64,000 nucleotides of DNA, from the NCBI GenBank assembly GCA_035771165.1, contig JAWNZC010000447.1, forward strand, positions 1-64,000, given 5' to 3'. Numbering within the stretch: the first letter of the stretch is position 1; each line of letters starts with the position of its first letter. The position numbers were made by a program, and so were the translations under genes. Positions 14,101 to 28,794 of this stretch are shown here, one piece after another. The DNA is from Paragorgia papillata. Its lineage: Eukaryota > Cnidaria > Anthozoa > Scleralcyonacea > Coralliidae. The notes beneath the pieces are model-generated. The model had not been told where the DNA came from, did no database searches, and worked only from the letters and a program-made list of their open reading frames with translations.

Positions 14101-17100
14101 CGATAAACTAGCAAAACAACACATTTGGAGTGATTCCCTCAACTTTTGAATTTTGGCAGTTTTGCCACGTTCAAAATGTTGAAAAACGCTTATCTCGCCA
14201 TTCTGAGTCGAAAAACGTTTTTTTCACAAATAAGTCTCCAAATGCCAAATTATCGGTGAAAATGATGTTTCTGACCAGAAACTAGCAAAACAACACATTT
14301 GGAGTGATTCCCTCAACTTTTCAATTTTGGCAGTTTGGCCACGTTCAAAATGTTGAAAAACGCTTATCTCGCCATTCTGAGTCGAAAAAAGTTTTTTTCT
14401 GAAATAAGGCTCCAAATGCCAAATTATCGGTGAAAATGATGTTTCTGACGAGAAACTAGCAAAACAACACATTTGGAGTGATTCCCTCAACTTTTCAATT
14501 TTGGCAGTTTTGCCACGTTCAAAATGTTGAAAAACGCTTATCTCGCCATTCTGAGTCGAAAAACGTTTTTTTTTTCAAATAAGGCTCCAAATGCCAAATT
14601 ATCGGTGAAAATGATGTTTCTGACCAGAAACTAGCAAAACAACACATTTGGAGTGATTCCCTCAACTTTTCAATTTTGGCAGTTTTGCCACGTTCAAAAT
14701 GTTGAAAAACGCTTATCTCGCCATTCTGAGTCGAAAAAAGTTTTTTTTCTGAAATAAGGCTCCAAATGCCAAATTATCAGTGAAAATGATGTTTCTGACG
14801 ATAAACTAGCAAAACAACACATTTGGAGTGATTCCCTCAACTTTTGAATTTTGGCAGTTTTGCCACGTCCAAAATGTTGAAAAACGCTTATCTCGCGATT
14901 CTGAGTCGAAAAAAAGTTTTTTTCTGACATAAGGCTCCAAATGCCAAATTATCATTGAAAATGATGTTTCTGACCAGAAACTAGCAAAACAACACATTTG
15001 GAGTGATTCCCTCAACTTTTCAATTTTGGCAGTTTTGCCACGTTCAAAATGTTGAAAAACGCTTATCTCGCCATTCTGGGTCGAAAAAATTTTTTTTTTC
15101 TGAAATACGGCTCCAAATGCCAAATTATCGGTGAAAATGATGTTTCTGACCAGAAACTAGCAAAACAACACATTTGGAGCGATTCCCTCAACTTTTCAAT
15201 TTTGGCAGTTTTGCCACGTTCAAAATGTTAAAAAACGCTTATCTCGCCATTTCTGAGTCGAAAAACGCTTTTTTCTGAAATACGGCTCCAAATGCCAAAT
15301 TATCGGTGAAAATGATGTTTCTGACGAGAAACTAGCAAAACAACACATTTGGAGTGATTCCCTCAACTTTTCAATTTTGGCAGTTTTGCCACGTTCAAAA
15401 TGTTAAAAAACGCTTATCTCGCCATTCTGGGTCGAAAAAATGTGTTTTTTTCTGAAATAAGGCTCCAAATGCCAAATTATCGGTGAAAAATGATGTTTCT
15501 GACGTTAAAACTAGCAAAACAACACATTTGGAGGTGATTCCCTCAACTTTTCAATTTTGGCAGTTTTGCCACGTTCAAAATGTTGAAAAACGCTTATCTC
15601 GCCATTCTGAGTCGAAAAACGTATTTTTCAAAATAAGGCTCCCAATGCCAAATTATCGGTGAAAATGATGTTTCTGATCAGAAACTAGCAAAACAACACA
15701 TTTGGAGTGATTCCCTCAACTTTTAAATTTTGGCAGTTTTGCCACGTTCAAAAAGTTGAAAAAAAGACGCTTATCTCGCCATTCTGCGTCGAAAATACTT
15801 TTTTTTTCAAATAAGGCTCCAAATGCCAAATTATCGGTTGAAAATGATGTTTTCTGACCAGAAACTAGCAAAACAACACATTTGGAGTGATTCCCTCAAC
15901 TTTTGAATTTTGGCAGTTTTGCCACGTTCAAAATGTTGAAAAACGCTTATCTCGCCATTCTGAGTCGAAAAACGTTTTTTTTTTTCAAATAAGGCTCCAA
16001 ATGCCAAATTATCGGTGAAAATGATGTTTCTGACCAGAAACTAGCAAAACAACACATTTGGAGTGATTCCCTCAACTTTTAAATTTTGGCAGTTTTGCCA
16101 CGTTAAAAATGTTGAAAAACGCTTATCTCGCCATTCTGCGTCGAAAAAATTTTTTTTCAATAAGGCTCCAAATGCCAAATTATCGGTCGAAAATGATGTT
16201 TCTGACCAGAAACTAGCAAAACAACACATTTGGAGTGATTCCATCAACTTTTCAATTTTGGCAGTTTTGCCACGTTCAAAATGTTGAAAAACGCTTATCT
16301 CGCCATTCTGAGTCGAAAAACGTTTTTTTTTCAAATAAGGCTCCAAATGCCAAATTATCGGTGAAAATGATGTTTCTGACGAGAAACTAGCAAAACAACA
16401 CATTTGGAGTGATTCCCTCAACTTTTGAATTTTGGCAGTTTTGCCACGTTCAAAATGTTGAAAAACGCTTATCTCGCCATTCTGAGTCGAAAAACTTTTT
16501 TTTTTCAAATAAGGCTCCAAATGCCAAATTATCGGTGAAAATGATGTTTCTTAGAGAAACTAGCAAAACAACACATTTGGAGTGATTCCCTCAACTTTTG
16601 AATTTTGGCAGTTTTGCCACGTTCAAAATGTTGAAAAACGCTTATCTCGCCATTCTGAGTCGAAAAACGTTTTTTTTCATAAGGCTCCAAATGCCAAATT
16701 ATCGGTGAATATGATGTTTCTGACCAGAAACTAGCAAAAACAACACATTTGGAGTGATTCCCTCATCTTTTCAATTTTGGCAGTTTTGCCACGTCCAAAA
16801 TGTTGAAAAACGCTTATCTCGCCATTCTGATTCGAAAAACTTTTTTTTTTCAAATAAGGCTCCAAATGCCAAATTATCGGTGAAAATGATGTTTCTGACG
16901 AGAAACTAGCAAAACAACACATTTGGAGTGATTCCCTCAACTTTTCAATTTTGGCAGTTTTGCCACGTTCAAAATGTTGAAAAACGCTTATCTCGCCATT
17001 CTGAGTCGAAAAACTTTTTTTTTCAAATAAGGCTCCAAATGCCAAATTATCGGTGAAAATGATGTTTCTGACGAGAAACTAGCAAAACAACACATTTGGA

Positions 17101-20100
17101 GTGATTCCCTCAACTTTTCAATTTTGCCAGTTTTGCCATGTTCAAAATGTTGAAAAACGCTTATCTCGCCATTCTGAGTCGAAAAACTTTTTTTTTCAAA
17201 TAAGGCTCCAAATGCCAAATTATCGGTGAAAATGATGTTTCTGACGAGAAACTAGCAAAACAACACATTTGGAGTGATTCCCTCAACTTTTCAATTTTGG
17301 CAGTTTTGCCACGTTCAAAATGTTGAAAAACGCTTATCTCGCCATTCTGAGTCGAAAAAGTTTTTTTCTCAAATAAGGCTCCAAATGCCAAATTATCGGT
17401 GAAAATGATGTTTCTGACGAGAAACTAGCAAAACAACACATTTGGAGTGATTCCCTCAACTTTTCAATTTTGGCAGTTTTGCCACGTTCAAAATGTTGAA
17501 AAACGCTTATCTCGCCATTCTGAATCGAAAAACTTTTTTTTCAAATAAGGCTCCAAATGCCAAATTATCGGTGAAAATGATGTTTCTGACCAGAAACTAG
17601 CAAAACAACACATTTGGAGTGATTCCCTCAACTTTTCAATTTTGGCAGTTTTGCCACGTTCAAAATGTTGAAAAAAAGACGCTTATCTCGCCATTCTGAG
17701 TCGAAAAAATTTTTTTTTTTCAAATAAGGCTCCAAATGCCAAATTATCGGTGAAAATGATGTTTCTGACGAGAAACTAGCAAAACAACACATTTGGAGTG
17801 ATTCCCTCAACTTTTCAATTTTGGCAGTTTTGCCACGTTCAAAATGTTGAAAAACGCTTTAATCGCCATTCTGAGTCGAAAAAAGTTTTTTTCTGAAATA
17901 AGGCTCCAAATGCCAAATTATCGGTGAAAATGGTGTTTCTGACTAGAAACTAGCAAAACAAAACATTTGGAGTGATTCCCTCAACTTTTCAATTTTGGCA
18001 GTTTTGCCACGTTCAAAATGTTAAAAAACGCTTATCTCGCCATTCTGAGTCGAAAAACTTTTTTTTCAAATAAGGCTCCAAATGCCAAATTATCGGTGAA
18101 AATGATGTTTCTGACGAGAAACTAGCAAAACAACACATTTGGAGTGATTCCCTCAACTTTTCAATTTTGGCAGTTTTGCCACGTTCAAAATGTTGAAAAA
18201 CGCTTATCTCGCCATTCTGAGTCGAAAAAAATTTTTTTTTTCTGAAATACGGCTCCAAATGCCAAATTATCGGTGAAAATGATGTTTCTGACGAGAAACT
18301 AGCAAAACAACACATTTGGAGTGATTCCCTCAAATTTTCTATTTTGCCATTTTTGCCACGTTCAAAATGTTAAAAAACGCTTATCTCGCCATTCTTGGTC
18401 GAAAAAATTTTTTTTTTTCTGAAATACGGCTCCAAATGCCAAATTATCGGTGAAAATGATGTTTCTGACGAGAAACTAGCAAAACAACACATTTGGAGTG
18501 ATTCCCTCAACTTTTCAATTTTGGCAGTTTTGCCACGTTCAAAATGTTGAAAAACGCTTATCTCGCCATTCTGAGTCGAAAAACTTTTTTTTTTCAAATA
18601 AGGCTCCAAATGCCAAATTATCGGTGAAAATGATGTTTCTGACCAGAAACTAGCGAAACAACACATTTGGAGTGATTCCCTCAACTTTTCAATTTTGGCA
18701 GTTTTGCCACGTTCAAAATGTTGAAAAACGCTTATCTCGCCATTCTGAGTCGAAAAACTTTTTTTTCTGAAATAAGGCTCCAAATGCCAAATTATCGGTG
18801 AAAATGATGTTTCTGACCAGAAACTAGCAAAACAACACATTTGGAGTGATTCCCTCAACTTTTCAATTTTGGCAGTTTTGCCACGTTCAAAATGTTGAAA
18901 AACGCTTATCTCGCCATTCTGAGTCGAAAAATGTTTTTTTTCTGAAATAAGGCTCCAAATGCCAAATTATCGGTGAAAATGATGTTTCTGACCAGAAACT
19001 AGCAAAACAACACATTTGGAGTGATTCCCTCAACTTTTCAATTTTGGCAGTTTTGCCACGTTCAAAATGTTGAAAAACGCTTATCTCGCCATTCTGAGTC
19101 GAAAAACGTTTTTTTTTGAAATAAGGCTCCAAATGCCAAATTATCGGTGAAAATGATGTTTCTGACCAGAAACTAGCAAAACAACACATTTGGAGTGATT
19201 CCCTCAACTTTTCAATTTTGCCAGTTTTGCCACGTTCAAAATGTTGAAAAACGCTTATCTCGCCATTCTGAGTCGAAAAAAGTTTTTTTTTCAAATAAGG
19301 CTCCAAATGCCAAATTATCGGTGAAAATGATGTTTCTGACCAGAAACTAGCAAAACAACACATTTGGAGTGATTCCCTCAACTTTTGAATTTTGGCAGTT
19401 TTGCCACGTTCAAAATGTTGAAAAACGCTTATCTCGCCATTCTGAGTCGAAAAACTTTTTTTTTCAAATAAGGCTCATAATGCCAAATTATCGGTGAAAA
19501 TGATGTTTCTGACGAGAAACTAGCAAAACAACACATTTGGAGTGATTCACTCAACTTTTCAATTTTGCCAGTTTTGCCATGTTCAAAATGTTGAAAAACG
19601 CTTATCTCGCCATTCTGAGTCGAAAAACTTTTTTTTTCAAATAAGGCTCCAAATGCCAAATTATCGGTGAAAATGATGTTTCTGACCAGAAACTAGCAAA
19701 ACAACACATTTGGAGTGATTCCCTCAACTTTTGAATTTTGGCAGTTTTGCCACGTTCAAAATGTTAAAAAACGCTTATCTCGCCATTCTGAGTCGAAAAA
19801 CGTTTTTTTTTTCAAATAAGGCTCCAAATGCCAAATTATCGGTGAAAATGATGTTTCTGACGAGAAACTAGCAAAACAACACATTTGGAGTGATTCACTC
19901 AACTTTTCAATTTTGCCAGTTTTGCCACGTTCAAAATGTTGAAAAACGCTTATCTCGCCATTCTGAGTCGAAAAAAGTTTTTTTTCAAATAAGGCTCCAA
20001 ATGCCAAATTATCGGTGAAAATGATGTTTCTGACGAGAAACTAGCAAAACAACACATTTGGAGTGATTCCCTCAACTTTTCAATTTTGGCAGTTTTGCCA

Positions 20101-23100
20101 CGTTCAAAATGTTGAAAAACGCTTATCTCGCCATTCTGAGTCGAAAAAAGTTTTTTTTCTGAAATAAGGCTCCAAATGCCAAATTATCGGTGAAAAATGA
20201 TGTTTCTGACGAGAAACTAGCAAAACAACACATTTGGAGTGATTCCTTCAACTTTTCAATTTTGGCAGTTTAGCCACGTTCAAAATGTTGAAAAACGCTT
20301 ATCTCGCCATTCTGAGTCGAAAAAACTTTTTTTTCAAATAAGGCTCCAAATGCCAAATTATCGGTGAAAATGATGTTTCTGACGAGAAACTAGCAAAAAC
20401 AACACATTTGGAGTGATTCCCTCAACTTTTCAATTTTGGCAGTTTTGCCACGTTCAAAATGTTGAAAAACGCTTATCTCGCCATTCTGAGTCGAAAAAAC
20501 TTTTTTTTCTGAAATAAGGCTCCAAATGCCAAATTATCGTGAAAATGATGTTTCTGACGAGAAACTAGCAAAACAACACATTTGGAGTGATTCCCTCAAC
20601 TTTTCAATTTTGGCAGTTTTGCCACGTTCAAAATGTTGAAAAACGCTTATCTCGCCATTCTGAGTCGAAAAACGTTTTTTTTTCAAATAAGGCTCCAAAT
20701 GCCAAATTATCGGTGAAAATGATGTTTCTGACGAGAAACTAGCAAAACAACACATTGGAGTGATTCCCTCAACTTTTCAATTTTGGCAGTTTTGCCACGT
20801 TCAAAATGTTGAAAAACGCTTATCTCGCCATTCTGATTCGAAAAACGTTTTTTGCTCAAATAAGGCTGCAAATGCCAAATTATCGGTGAAAATGATGTTT
20901 CTGACGAGAAAGTAGCAAAACAACACATTTGGAGTGATTCCCTCAACTTTTCAATTTTGGCAGTTTTGCCCACGTTCAAAATGTTGAAAAACGCTTATCT
21001 CGCCATTCTGATTCGTAAAACGTTTTTTTTTCAAATAAGGCTCCAAATGCCAAATTATCGGTGAAAATGATGTTTCTGACGAGAAACTAGCAAAACAACA
21101 CATTTGGAGTGATTCCCTCAACTTTTCAATTTTGGCAGTTTTGCCACGTTCAAAATGTTGAAAAACGCTTATCTCGCCATTCTGAATCGAAAAACTTTTT
21201 TTTTCAAATAAGGCTCCAAATGCCAAATTATCGGTGAAAATGATGTTTCTGACGAGAAACTAGCAAAACAACACATTTGGAGTGATTCCCTCAACTTTTC
21301 AATTTTGGCAGTTTTGCCACGTTCAAAATGTTGAAAAACGCTTATCTCGCCATTCTGAGTCGAAAAACTTTTTTTTTTTCAAATAAGGCTCCAAATGCCA
21401 AATTATCGGTGAAAATGATGTTTCTGACGAGAAACTAGCAAAACAACACATTTGGAGTGATTCCCTCAACTTTTCAATTTTGGCAGTTTTGCCACGTTCA
21501 AAATGTTGAAAAACGCTTATCTCGCCATTCTGAGTCGAAAAAGTTTTTTTCTGAAATAAGGCTCCAAATGCCAAATTATCGGTGAAAATTATGTTTCTGA
21601 CGAGAAACTAGCAAAACAACACATTTGGAGTGATTCCCTCAACTTTTCAATTTTGCCAGTTTTGCCACGTTCAAAATGTTGAAAAACGCTTATCTCGCCA
21701 TTCTGAGTCGAAAAACTTTTTTTTTCAAATAAGGCTCCAAATGCCAAATTATCGGTGAAAATGATGTTTCTGACCAGAAACTAGCAAAACAACACATTTG
21801 GAGTGATTCCCTCAACTTTTGAATTTTGGCAGTTTTGCCACGTTCAAAATGTTGAAAAACGCTTATCTCGCCATTCTGAGTCGAAAAAAGTTTTTTTCTG
21901 AAATATATCTCCAAATGCCAAATTATCAGTGAAAATTATGTTTCTGACGATAAACTAGCAAAACAACACATTTGGAGTGATTCCCTCAACTTTTCAATTT
22001 TGGCAGTTTTGCCACGTTCAAAATGTTGAAAAACGCTTATCTCGCCATTCTGATTCGAAAAACGTTTTTTTTTCAAATAAGGCTCCAAATGCCAAATTAT
22101 CGGTGAAAATGATGTTTCTGACGAGAAACTAGCAAAACAACACATTTGGAGTGATTCACTCAACTTTTCAATTTTGCCAGTTTTGCCATGTTCAAAATGT
22201 TGAAAAACGCTTATCTCGCCATTCTGAGTCGAAAAACTTTTTTTTTCAAATAAGGCTCCAAATGCCAAATTATCGGTGAAAATGATGTTTCTGACCAGAA
22301 ACTAGCAAAACAACACATTTGGAGTGATTCCCTCAACTTTTCAATTTTGGCAGTTTTGCCACGTTCAAAATGTTGAAAAACGCTTATCTCGCCATTCTGA
22401 GTCGAAAAACTTTTTTTTTCAAATAAGGCTCCAAATGCCAAATTATCGGTGAAAATGATGTTTCTGACGAGAAACTAGCAAAACAACACATTTGGAGTGA
22501 TTCCCTCAACTTTTCAATTTTGGCAGTTTTGCCACGTTCAAAATGTTGATAAACGCTTATCTCGCCATTCTGAGTCGAAAATATTTTTTTTCTCAAATAA
22601 GGTTCCAAATGCCAAATTATCGGTGGAAAATGATGTTTCTGACGAGAAACTAGCAAAACAACACATTTGGAGTGATTCCCTCAACTTTTCAATTTTGGCA
22701 GTTTTGCCACGTTCAAAATGTTGAAAAACGCTTATCTCGCCATTCTGAGTCGAAAAACTTTTTTTCTGAAATAAGGCTCCAAATGCCAAATTATCGGTGA
22801 AAATGATGTTTCTGACGATAAACTAGCAAAACAACACATTTGGAGTGATTCCCTCAACTTTTGAATTTTGGCAGTTTTGCCACGTTCAAAATGTTGAAAA
22901 ACGCTTATCTCGCCATTCTGAGTCGAAAAACGTTTTTTTTTCAAATAAGGCTCCAAATGCCAAATTATCGGTGAAAATGATGTTTCTGACGAGAAACTAG
23001 CAAAAACAACACATTTGGAGTGATTCCCTCAACTTTTCAATTTTGGCAGTTTTGCCACGTTCAAAATGTTGAAAAACGCTTATCTCGCCATTCTGAGTCG

Positions 23101-26100
23101 AAAAAAGTTTTTTTTTTCAAATAAGGCTCCAAATGCCAAATTATCGGTGAAAATGATGTTTCTGACGAGAAACTAGCAAAACAACACATTTGGAGTGATT
23201 CACTCAACTTTTCAATTTTGGCAGTTTTGCCACGTTCAAAATGTTGAAAAACGCTTATCTCGCCATTCTGATTCGAAAAACGTTTTTTTTTCAAATAAGG
23301 CTCCAAATGCCAAATTATCGGTGAAAATGATGTTTCTGACGAGAAACTAGCAAAACAACACATTTGGAGTGATTCCCTCAACTTTTCAATTTTGGCAGTT
23401 TTGCCACGTTCAAAATGTTGAAAAACGCTTATCTCGCCATTCTGAGTCGAAAAACTTTTTTTTTCAAATAAGGCTCCAAATGCCAAATTATCGGTGAAAA
23501 TGATGTTTCTGACGAGAAACTAGCAAAACAACACATTTGGAGTGATTCCCTCAACTTTTCAATTTTGGCAGTTTTGCCACGTTCAAAATGTTGAAAAACG
23601 CTTATCTCGCCATTCTGAATCGAAAAACTTTTTTTTCAAATAAGGCTGCAAATGCCAAATTATCGGTGAAAATGATGTTTCTGACGAGAAACTAGCAAAA
23701 CAACACATTTGGAGTGATTCCCTCAACTTTTGAATTTTGGCAGTTTTGCCACGTTCAAAATGTTGAAAAACGCTTATCTCGCCATTCTGAGTCGAAAAAC
23801 GTTTTTTTTTCAAATAAGGCTCCAAATGCCAAATTATCGGTGAAAATGATGTTTCTGACGAGAAACTAGCAAAACAACACATTTGGAGTGATTCCCTCAA
23901 CTTTTGAATTTTGGCAGTTTTGCCACGTTCAAAATGTTGAAAAACGCTTATCTCGCCATTCTGAGTCGAAAAACTTTTTTTTTCAAATAAGGCTCCAAAT
24001 GCCAAATTACCGGTGAAAATGATGTTTCTGACGAGAAACTAGCAAAACAACACATTTGGAGTGATTCCCTCAACTTTTCAATTTTGGCAGTTTTGCCACG
24101 TTCAAAATGTTGAAAAACGCTTATCTCGCCATTCTGAATCGAAAAACTTTTTTTTTCAAATAAGGCTCCAAATGCCAAATTATCGGTGAAAATGATGTTT
24201 CTGACCAGAAACTAGCAAAACAACACATTTGGAGTGATTCACTCAACTTTTCAATTTTGGCAGTTTTGCCACGTTCAAAATGTTGAAAAAACGCTTATCT
24301 CGCCATTCTGAGTCGAAAAAATTTTTTTTCTGAAATAAGGCTCCAAATGCCAAATTATCGGTGAAAATGATGTTTCTGACCGAGAAACTAGCAAAACAAC
24401 ACATTTGGAGTGATTCCCTCAACTTTTCAATTTTGGCAGTTTTGCCACGTTCAAAATGTTGAAAAACGCTTATCTCGCCATTCTGATTCGAAAAAAGTTT
24501 TTTGTTCTGAACAAATAAGGCTCCAAATGCCAAATTATCGGTGAAAATGATGTTTCTGACCAGAAACTAGCAAAACAACACATTTGGAGTGATTCCCTCA
24601 ACTTTTCAATTTTGGCAGTTTTGCCACGTTCAAAATGTTAAAAAACGCTTATCTCGCCATTCTGGGTCGAAAAAATGTTTTTTTTCTGAAATACGGCTCC
24701 AAATGCCAAATTATCGGTGAAAATGATGTTTCTGACCAGAAACTAGCAAAACAACACATTTGGAGTGATTCCCTCAACTTTTCAATTTTGGCAGTTTTGC
24801 CACGTTCAAAATGTTGAAAAACGCTTATCTCGCCATTCTGAGTCGAAAAAAGTTTTTTTTTCTGAAATAAGGCTCCAAATGCCAAATTATCGGTGAAAAT
24901 GATGTTTCTGACCAGAAACTAGCAAAACAACACATTTGGAGTGATTCCCTCAACTTTTCAATTTTGGCAGTTTTGCCACGTTCAAAATGTTGAAAAACGC
25001 TTATCTCGCCATTCTGAATCGAAAAACGTTTTTTTTCAAATAAGGCTCCAAATGCCAAATTATCGGTGAAAATGATGTTTCTGACCAGAAACTAGCAAAA
25101 CAACACATTTGGAGTGATTCCCTCCACTTTTCAATTTTGGCAGTTTTGCCACGTTCAAAATGTTGAAAAACGCTTATCTCGCCATTCTGAGTCGAAAATT
25201 TTTTTTTCTGAAATAAGGCTCCAAATGCCAAATTATCGGTGAAAATGATGTTTCTGACCAGAAACTAGCAAAACAACACATTTGGAGTGATTCCCTCAAC
25301 TTTTCAATTTTGGCAGTTTTGCCACGTTCAAAATGTTGAAAAACGCTTATCTCGCCATTCTGATTCGAAAAACGTTTTTTGTACAAATAAGGCTGCAAAT
25401 GCCAAATTATCGGTGAAAATGATGTTTCTGACGAGAAACTAGCAAAACAACACATTTGGAGTGATTCCCTCAACTTTTCAATTTTGGCAGTTTTGCCACG
25501 TTCAAAATGTTGAAAAACGCTTATCTCGCCATTCTGAATCGAAAAACTTTTTTTTTCAAATAAGGCTCCAAATGCCAAATTATCGGTGAAAATGATGTTT
25601 CTGACCAGAAACTAGCAAAACAACACATTTGGAGTGATTCCCTCAACTTTTCAATTTTGGCAGTTTTGCCACGTTCAAAATGTTGAAAAACGCTTATCTC
25701 GCCATTCTGAGTCGAAAAAAGTTTTTTTCTGAAATAAGGCTCCAAATGCCAAATTATCGGTGAAAATGATGTTTCTGACGAGAAACTAGCAAAACAACAC
25801 ATTTGGAGTGATTCCCTCAACTTTTCAATTTTGGCAGTTTTGCCACGTTCAAAATGTTGAAAAACGCTTATCTCGCCATTTTGAATCGAAAAACTTTTTT
25901 TTTCAAATAAGGCTCCAAATGCCAAATTATCGGTGAAAATTATGTTTCTGACGAGAAACTAGCAAAACAACACATTTGGAGTGATTCCCTCAACTTTTCA
26001 ATTTTGGCAGTTTTGCCACGTTCAAAATGTTGAAAAACGCTTATCTCGCCATTCTGAGTCGAAAAAATGTTTTTTTTCAAATAAGGCTGCAAATGCCAAA

Positions 26101-28763
26101 TTATCGGTGAAAATGATGTTTCTGACGAGAAACTAGCAAAACAACACATTTGGAGTGATTCCCTCAACTTTTCAATTTTGGCAGTTTTGCCACGTTCAAA
26201 ATGTTGAAAAACGCTTATCTCGCCATTCTGAGTCGAAAAAAGTTTTTTTCTGAAATAAGGCTCCAAATGCCAAATTATCGGTGAAAATGATGTTTCTGAC
26301 GAGAAACTAGCAAAACAACACATTTGGAGTGATTCCCTCAACTTTTCAATTTTGGCAGTTTTGGCACGTTCAAAATGTTGAAAAACGCTTATCTCGCCAT
26401 TCTGAATCGAAAAACTTTTTTTGTACAAATAAGGCTGCAAATGCCAAATTATCGGTGAAAATGGTGTTTCTGACGAGAAACTAGCAAAACAACACATTTG
26501 GAGTGATTCCCTCAACTTTTCAATTTTGGCAGTTTTGCCACGTTCAAAATGTTGAAAAACGCTTATCTCGCCATTCTGAGTCGAAAAACTTTTTTTTTCA
26601 AATAAGGCTCCAAATGCCAAATTATCGGTGAAAATGATGTTTCTGACGAGAAACTAGCAAAACAACACATTTGGAGTGATTCACTCAACTTTTCAATTTT
26701 GCCAGTTTTGCCATGTTCAAAATGTTGAAAAACGCTTATCTCGCCATTCTGAGTCGAAAAAAGTTTTTTTCTGAAATAAGGCTCCAAATGCCAAATTATC
26801 GGTGAAAATGATGTTTCTGACCAGAAACTAGCAAAACAACACATTTGGAGTGATTCCCTCAACTTTTCAATTTTGGCAGTTTTGCCACGTTCAAAATGTT
26901 GAAAAACGCTTATCTCGCCATTCTGATTCGAAAAACGTTTTTTGTACAAATAAGGCTGCAAATGCCAAATTATCGGTGAAAATGATGTTTCTGACCAGAA
27001 ACTAGCAAAACAACACATTTGGAGTGATTCCCTCAACTTTTCAATTTTGGCAGTTTTGCCACGTTCAAAATGTTGAAAAACGGTTATCTCGCCATTCTGA
27101 GTCGAAAAAAGTTTTTTTCTGAAAGAAGGCTCCAACTGCCAAATTATCGGTGAAAATGATGTTTCTGACGAGAAACTAGCAAAACAACACATTTGGAGTG
27201 ATTCCCTCAACTTTTCAATTTTGGCAGTTTTGCCACGTTCAAAATGTTGAAAAAACGCTTATCTCGCCATTCTGAATCGAAAAACGTTTTTTTTCAAATA
27301 AGGCTCCAAATGCCAAATTATCGGTGAAAATGATGTTTCTGACCAGAAACTAGCAAAACAACACATTTGGAGTGATTCCCTCAACTTTTCAATTTTGGCA
27401 GTTTTGCCACGTTCAAAATGTTGAAAAACGCTTATCTCGCCATTCTGAGTCGAAAAACGTTTTTTTTCAAATAAGGCTCCAAATGCCAAATTATCGGTGA
27501 AAATGATGTTTCTGACGAGAAACTAGCAAAACAACACATTTGGAGTGATTCCCTCAACTTTTCAATTTTGGCAGTTTTGCCACGTTCAAAATGTTGAAAA
27601 ACGCTTATCTCGCCATTCTGAATCGAAAAAAGTTTTTTTGTACAAATAAGGCTGCAAATGCCAAATTATCGGTGAAAATGATGTTTCTGACGAGAAACTA
27701 GCAAAACAACACATTTGGAGTGATTCCCTCAACTTTTCAATTTTGGCAGTTTTGCCACGTTCAAAATGTTGAAAAACGCTTATCTCGCCATTCTGAATCG
27801 AAAAACGTTTTTTTTTCAAATAAGGCTCCAAATGCCAAATTATCGGTGAAAATGATGTTTCTGACGAGAAACTAGCAAAACAACACATTTGGAGTGATTC
27901 CCTCAACTTTTCAATTTTGGCAGTTTTGCCACGTTCAAAATGTTGAAAAACGCTTATCTCGCCATTCTGAATCGAAAAACGTTTTTTTTTCAAATAAGGC
28001 TCCAAATGCCAAATTATCGGTGAAAATGATGTTTCTGACGAGAAACTAGCAAAACAACACATTTGGAGTGATTCACTCAACTTTTCAATTTTGGCAGTTT
28101 TGCCACGTTCAAAATGTTGAAAAACGCTTATCTCGCCATTCTGATTCGAAAAAACGTTTTTTTTTCAAATAAGGCTCCAAATGCCAAATTATCGGTGAAA
28201 ATGATGTTTCTGACGAGAAACTAGCAAAACAACACATTTGGAGTGATTCCCTCAACTTTTCAATTTTGGCAGTTTTGCCACGTTCAAAATGTTGAAAAAC
28301 GCTTATCTCGCCATTCTGATTCGAAAAACGTTTTTTGTACAAATAAGGCTGCAAATGCCAAATTATCGGTGAAAATGATGTTTCTGACCAGAAACTAGCA
28401 AAACAACACATTTGGAGTGATTCCCTCAACTTTTCAATTTTGGCAGTTTTGCCACGTTCAAAATGTTGAAGAACGCTTATCTCGCCATTCTGAGTCGAAA
28501 AAAGTTTTTTTCTGAAATATATCTGCAAATGCCAAATTATCGGTGAAAATGATGTTTCTGACGAAAAACTAGCAAAACAACACATTTGGAGTGATTCCCC
28601 CTCAACTTTTCAATTTTGGCAGTTTTGCCACGTTCAAAATGTTGAAAAACGCTTATCTCGCCACTCTGAGTCGAATAACGTTTTTTTCTGAAATAAGGCT
28701 CCAAATGCCAAATTATCGGTGAAAATGATGTTTCTGACCAGAAACTAGAAAAACAACTCATTT
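8181..28763. repeat. 173-bp satellite array, clean portion
   Basis: This is a head-to-tail array of about 118 monomers with no orientation switch. The TCTCGCC landmark repeats at 16991, 17164 and 17337, exactly 173 bp apart; other copies are 172-176 bp because of a variable T-tract. Each monomer has a conserved part (AAATGCCAAATTATCGGTG through CGCTTATCTCGCC) and a variable part after GTCGAAAAA. Variants there include TTTTTTTTCAAATAAGGCTCC-like, TTTCTGAAATAAGG and GTACAAATAAGGCTGC forms, and GACGAG versus GACCAG. A short dyad GGCAGTTTTGCC lies in every copy. I see no CENP-B box. The array stops inside a monomer at ~28,763, where a foldback element begins. Centromeric or heterochromatic satellite is possible but not shown. 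Confidence 0.97.
10965..10976. other. 92-bp deletion junction inside the satellite
   Basis: CGCTTATC (ending 10970) is joined directly to AAAACAACAC (starting 10971). In the neighbouring monomer these two blocks are separated by 92 bp (10797-10888). This leaves one ~81-bp stub monomer. It is the clearest internal truncation I saw in the clean array. Confidence 0.85.
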
Positions 28764-28794
28764 GTACGGTGGCCCGTTGGGGACACGCTTGTTC

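Noticed and set aside
9897..28761. Many long minus-strand open frames of ~58-residue repeats (up to 227 codons)
   Set aside because: They are translations of the satellite. The frame stays open only where monomers are 174 bp (58 codons) and breaks whenever the T-tract changes length. No start context, no introns, no selection signature.
1..28763. CRISPR-like regular repeat array
   Set aside because: The whole 173-bp unit is repeated without unique spacers, and the context is eukaryotic.
1..28763. CENP-B box in the satellite monomer
   Set aside because: No TTCG-N4-A-N2-CGGG-type match in the consensus. A centromeric role, if any, has to rest on other evidence.
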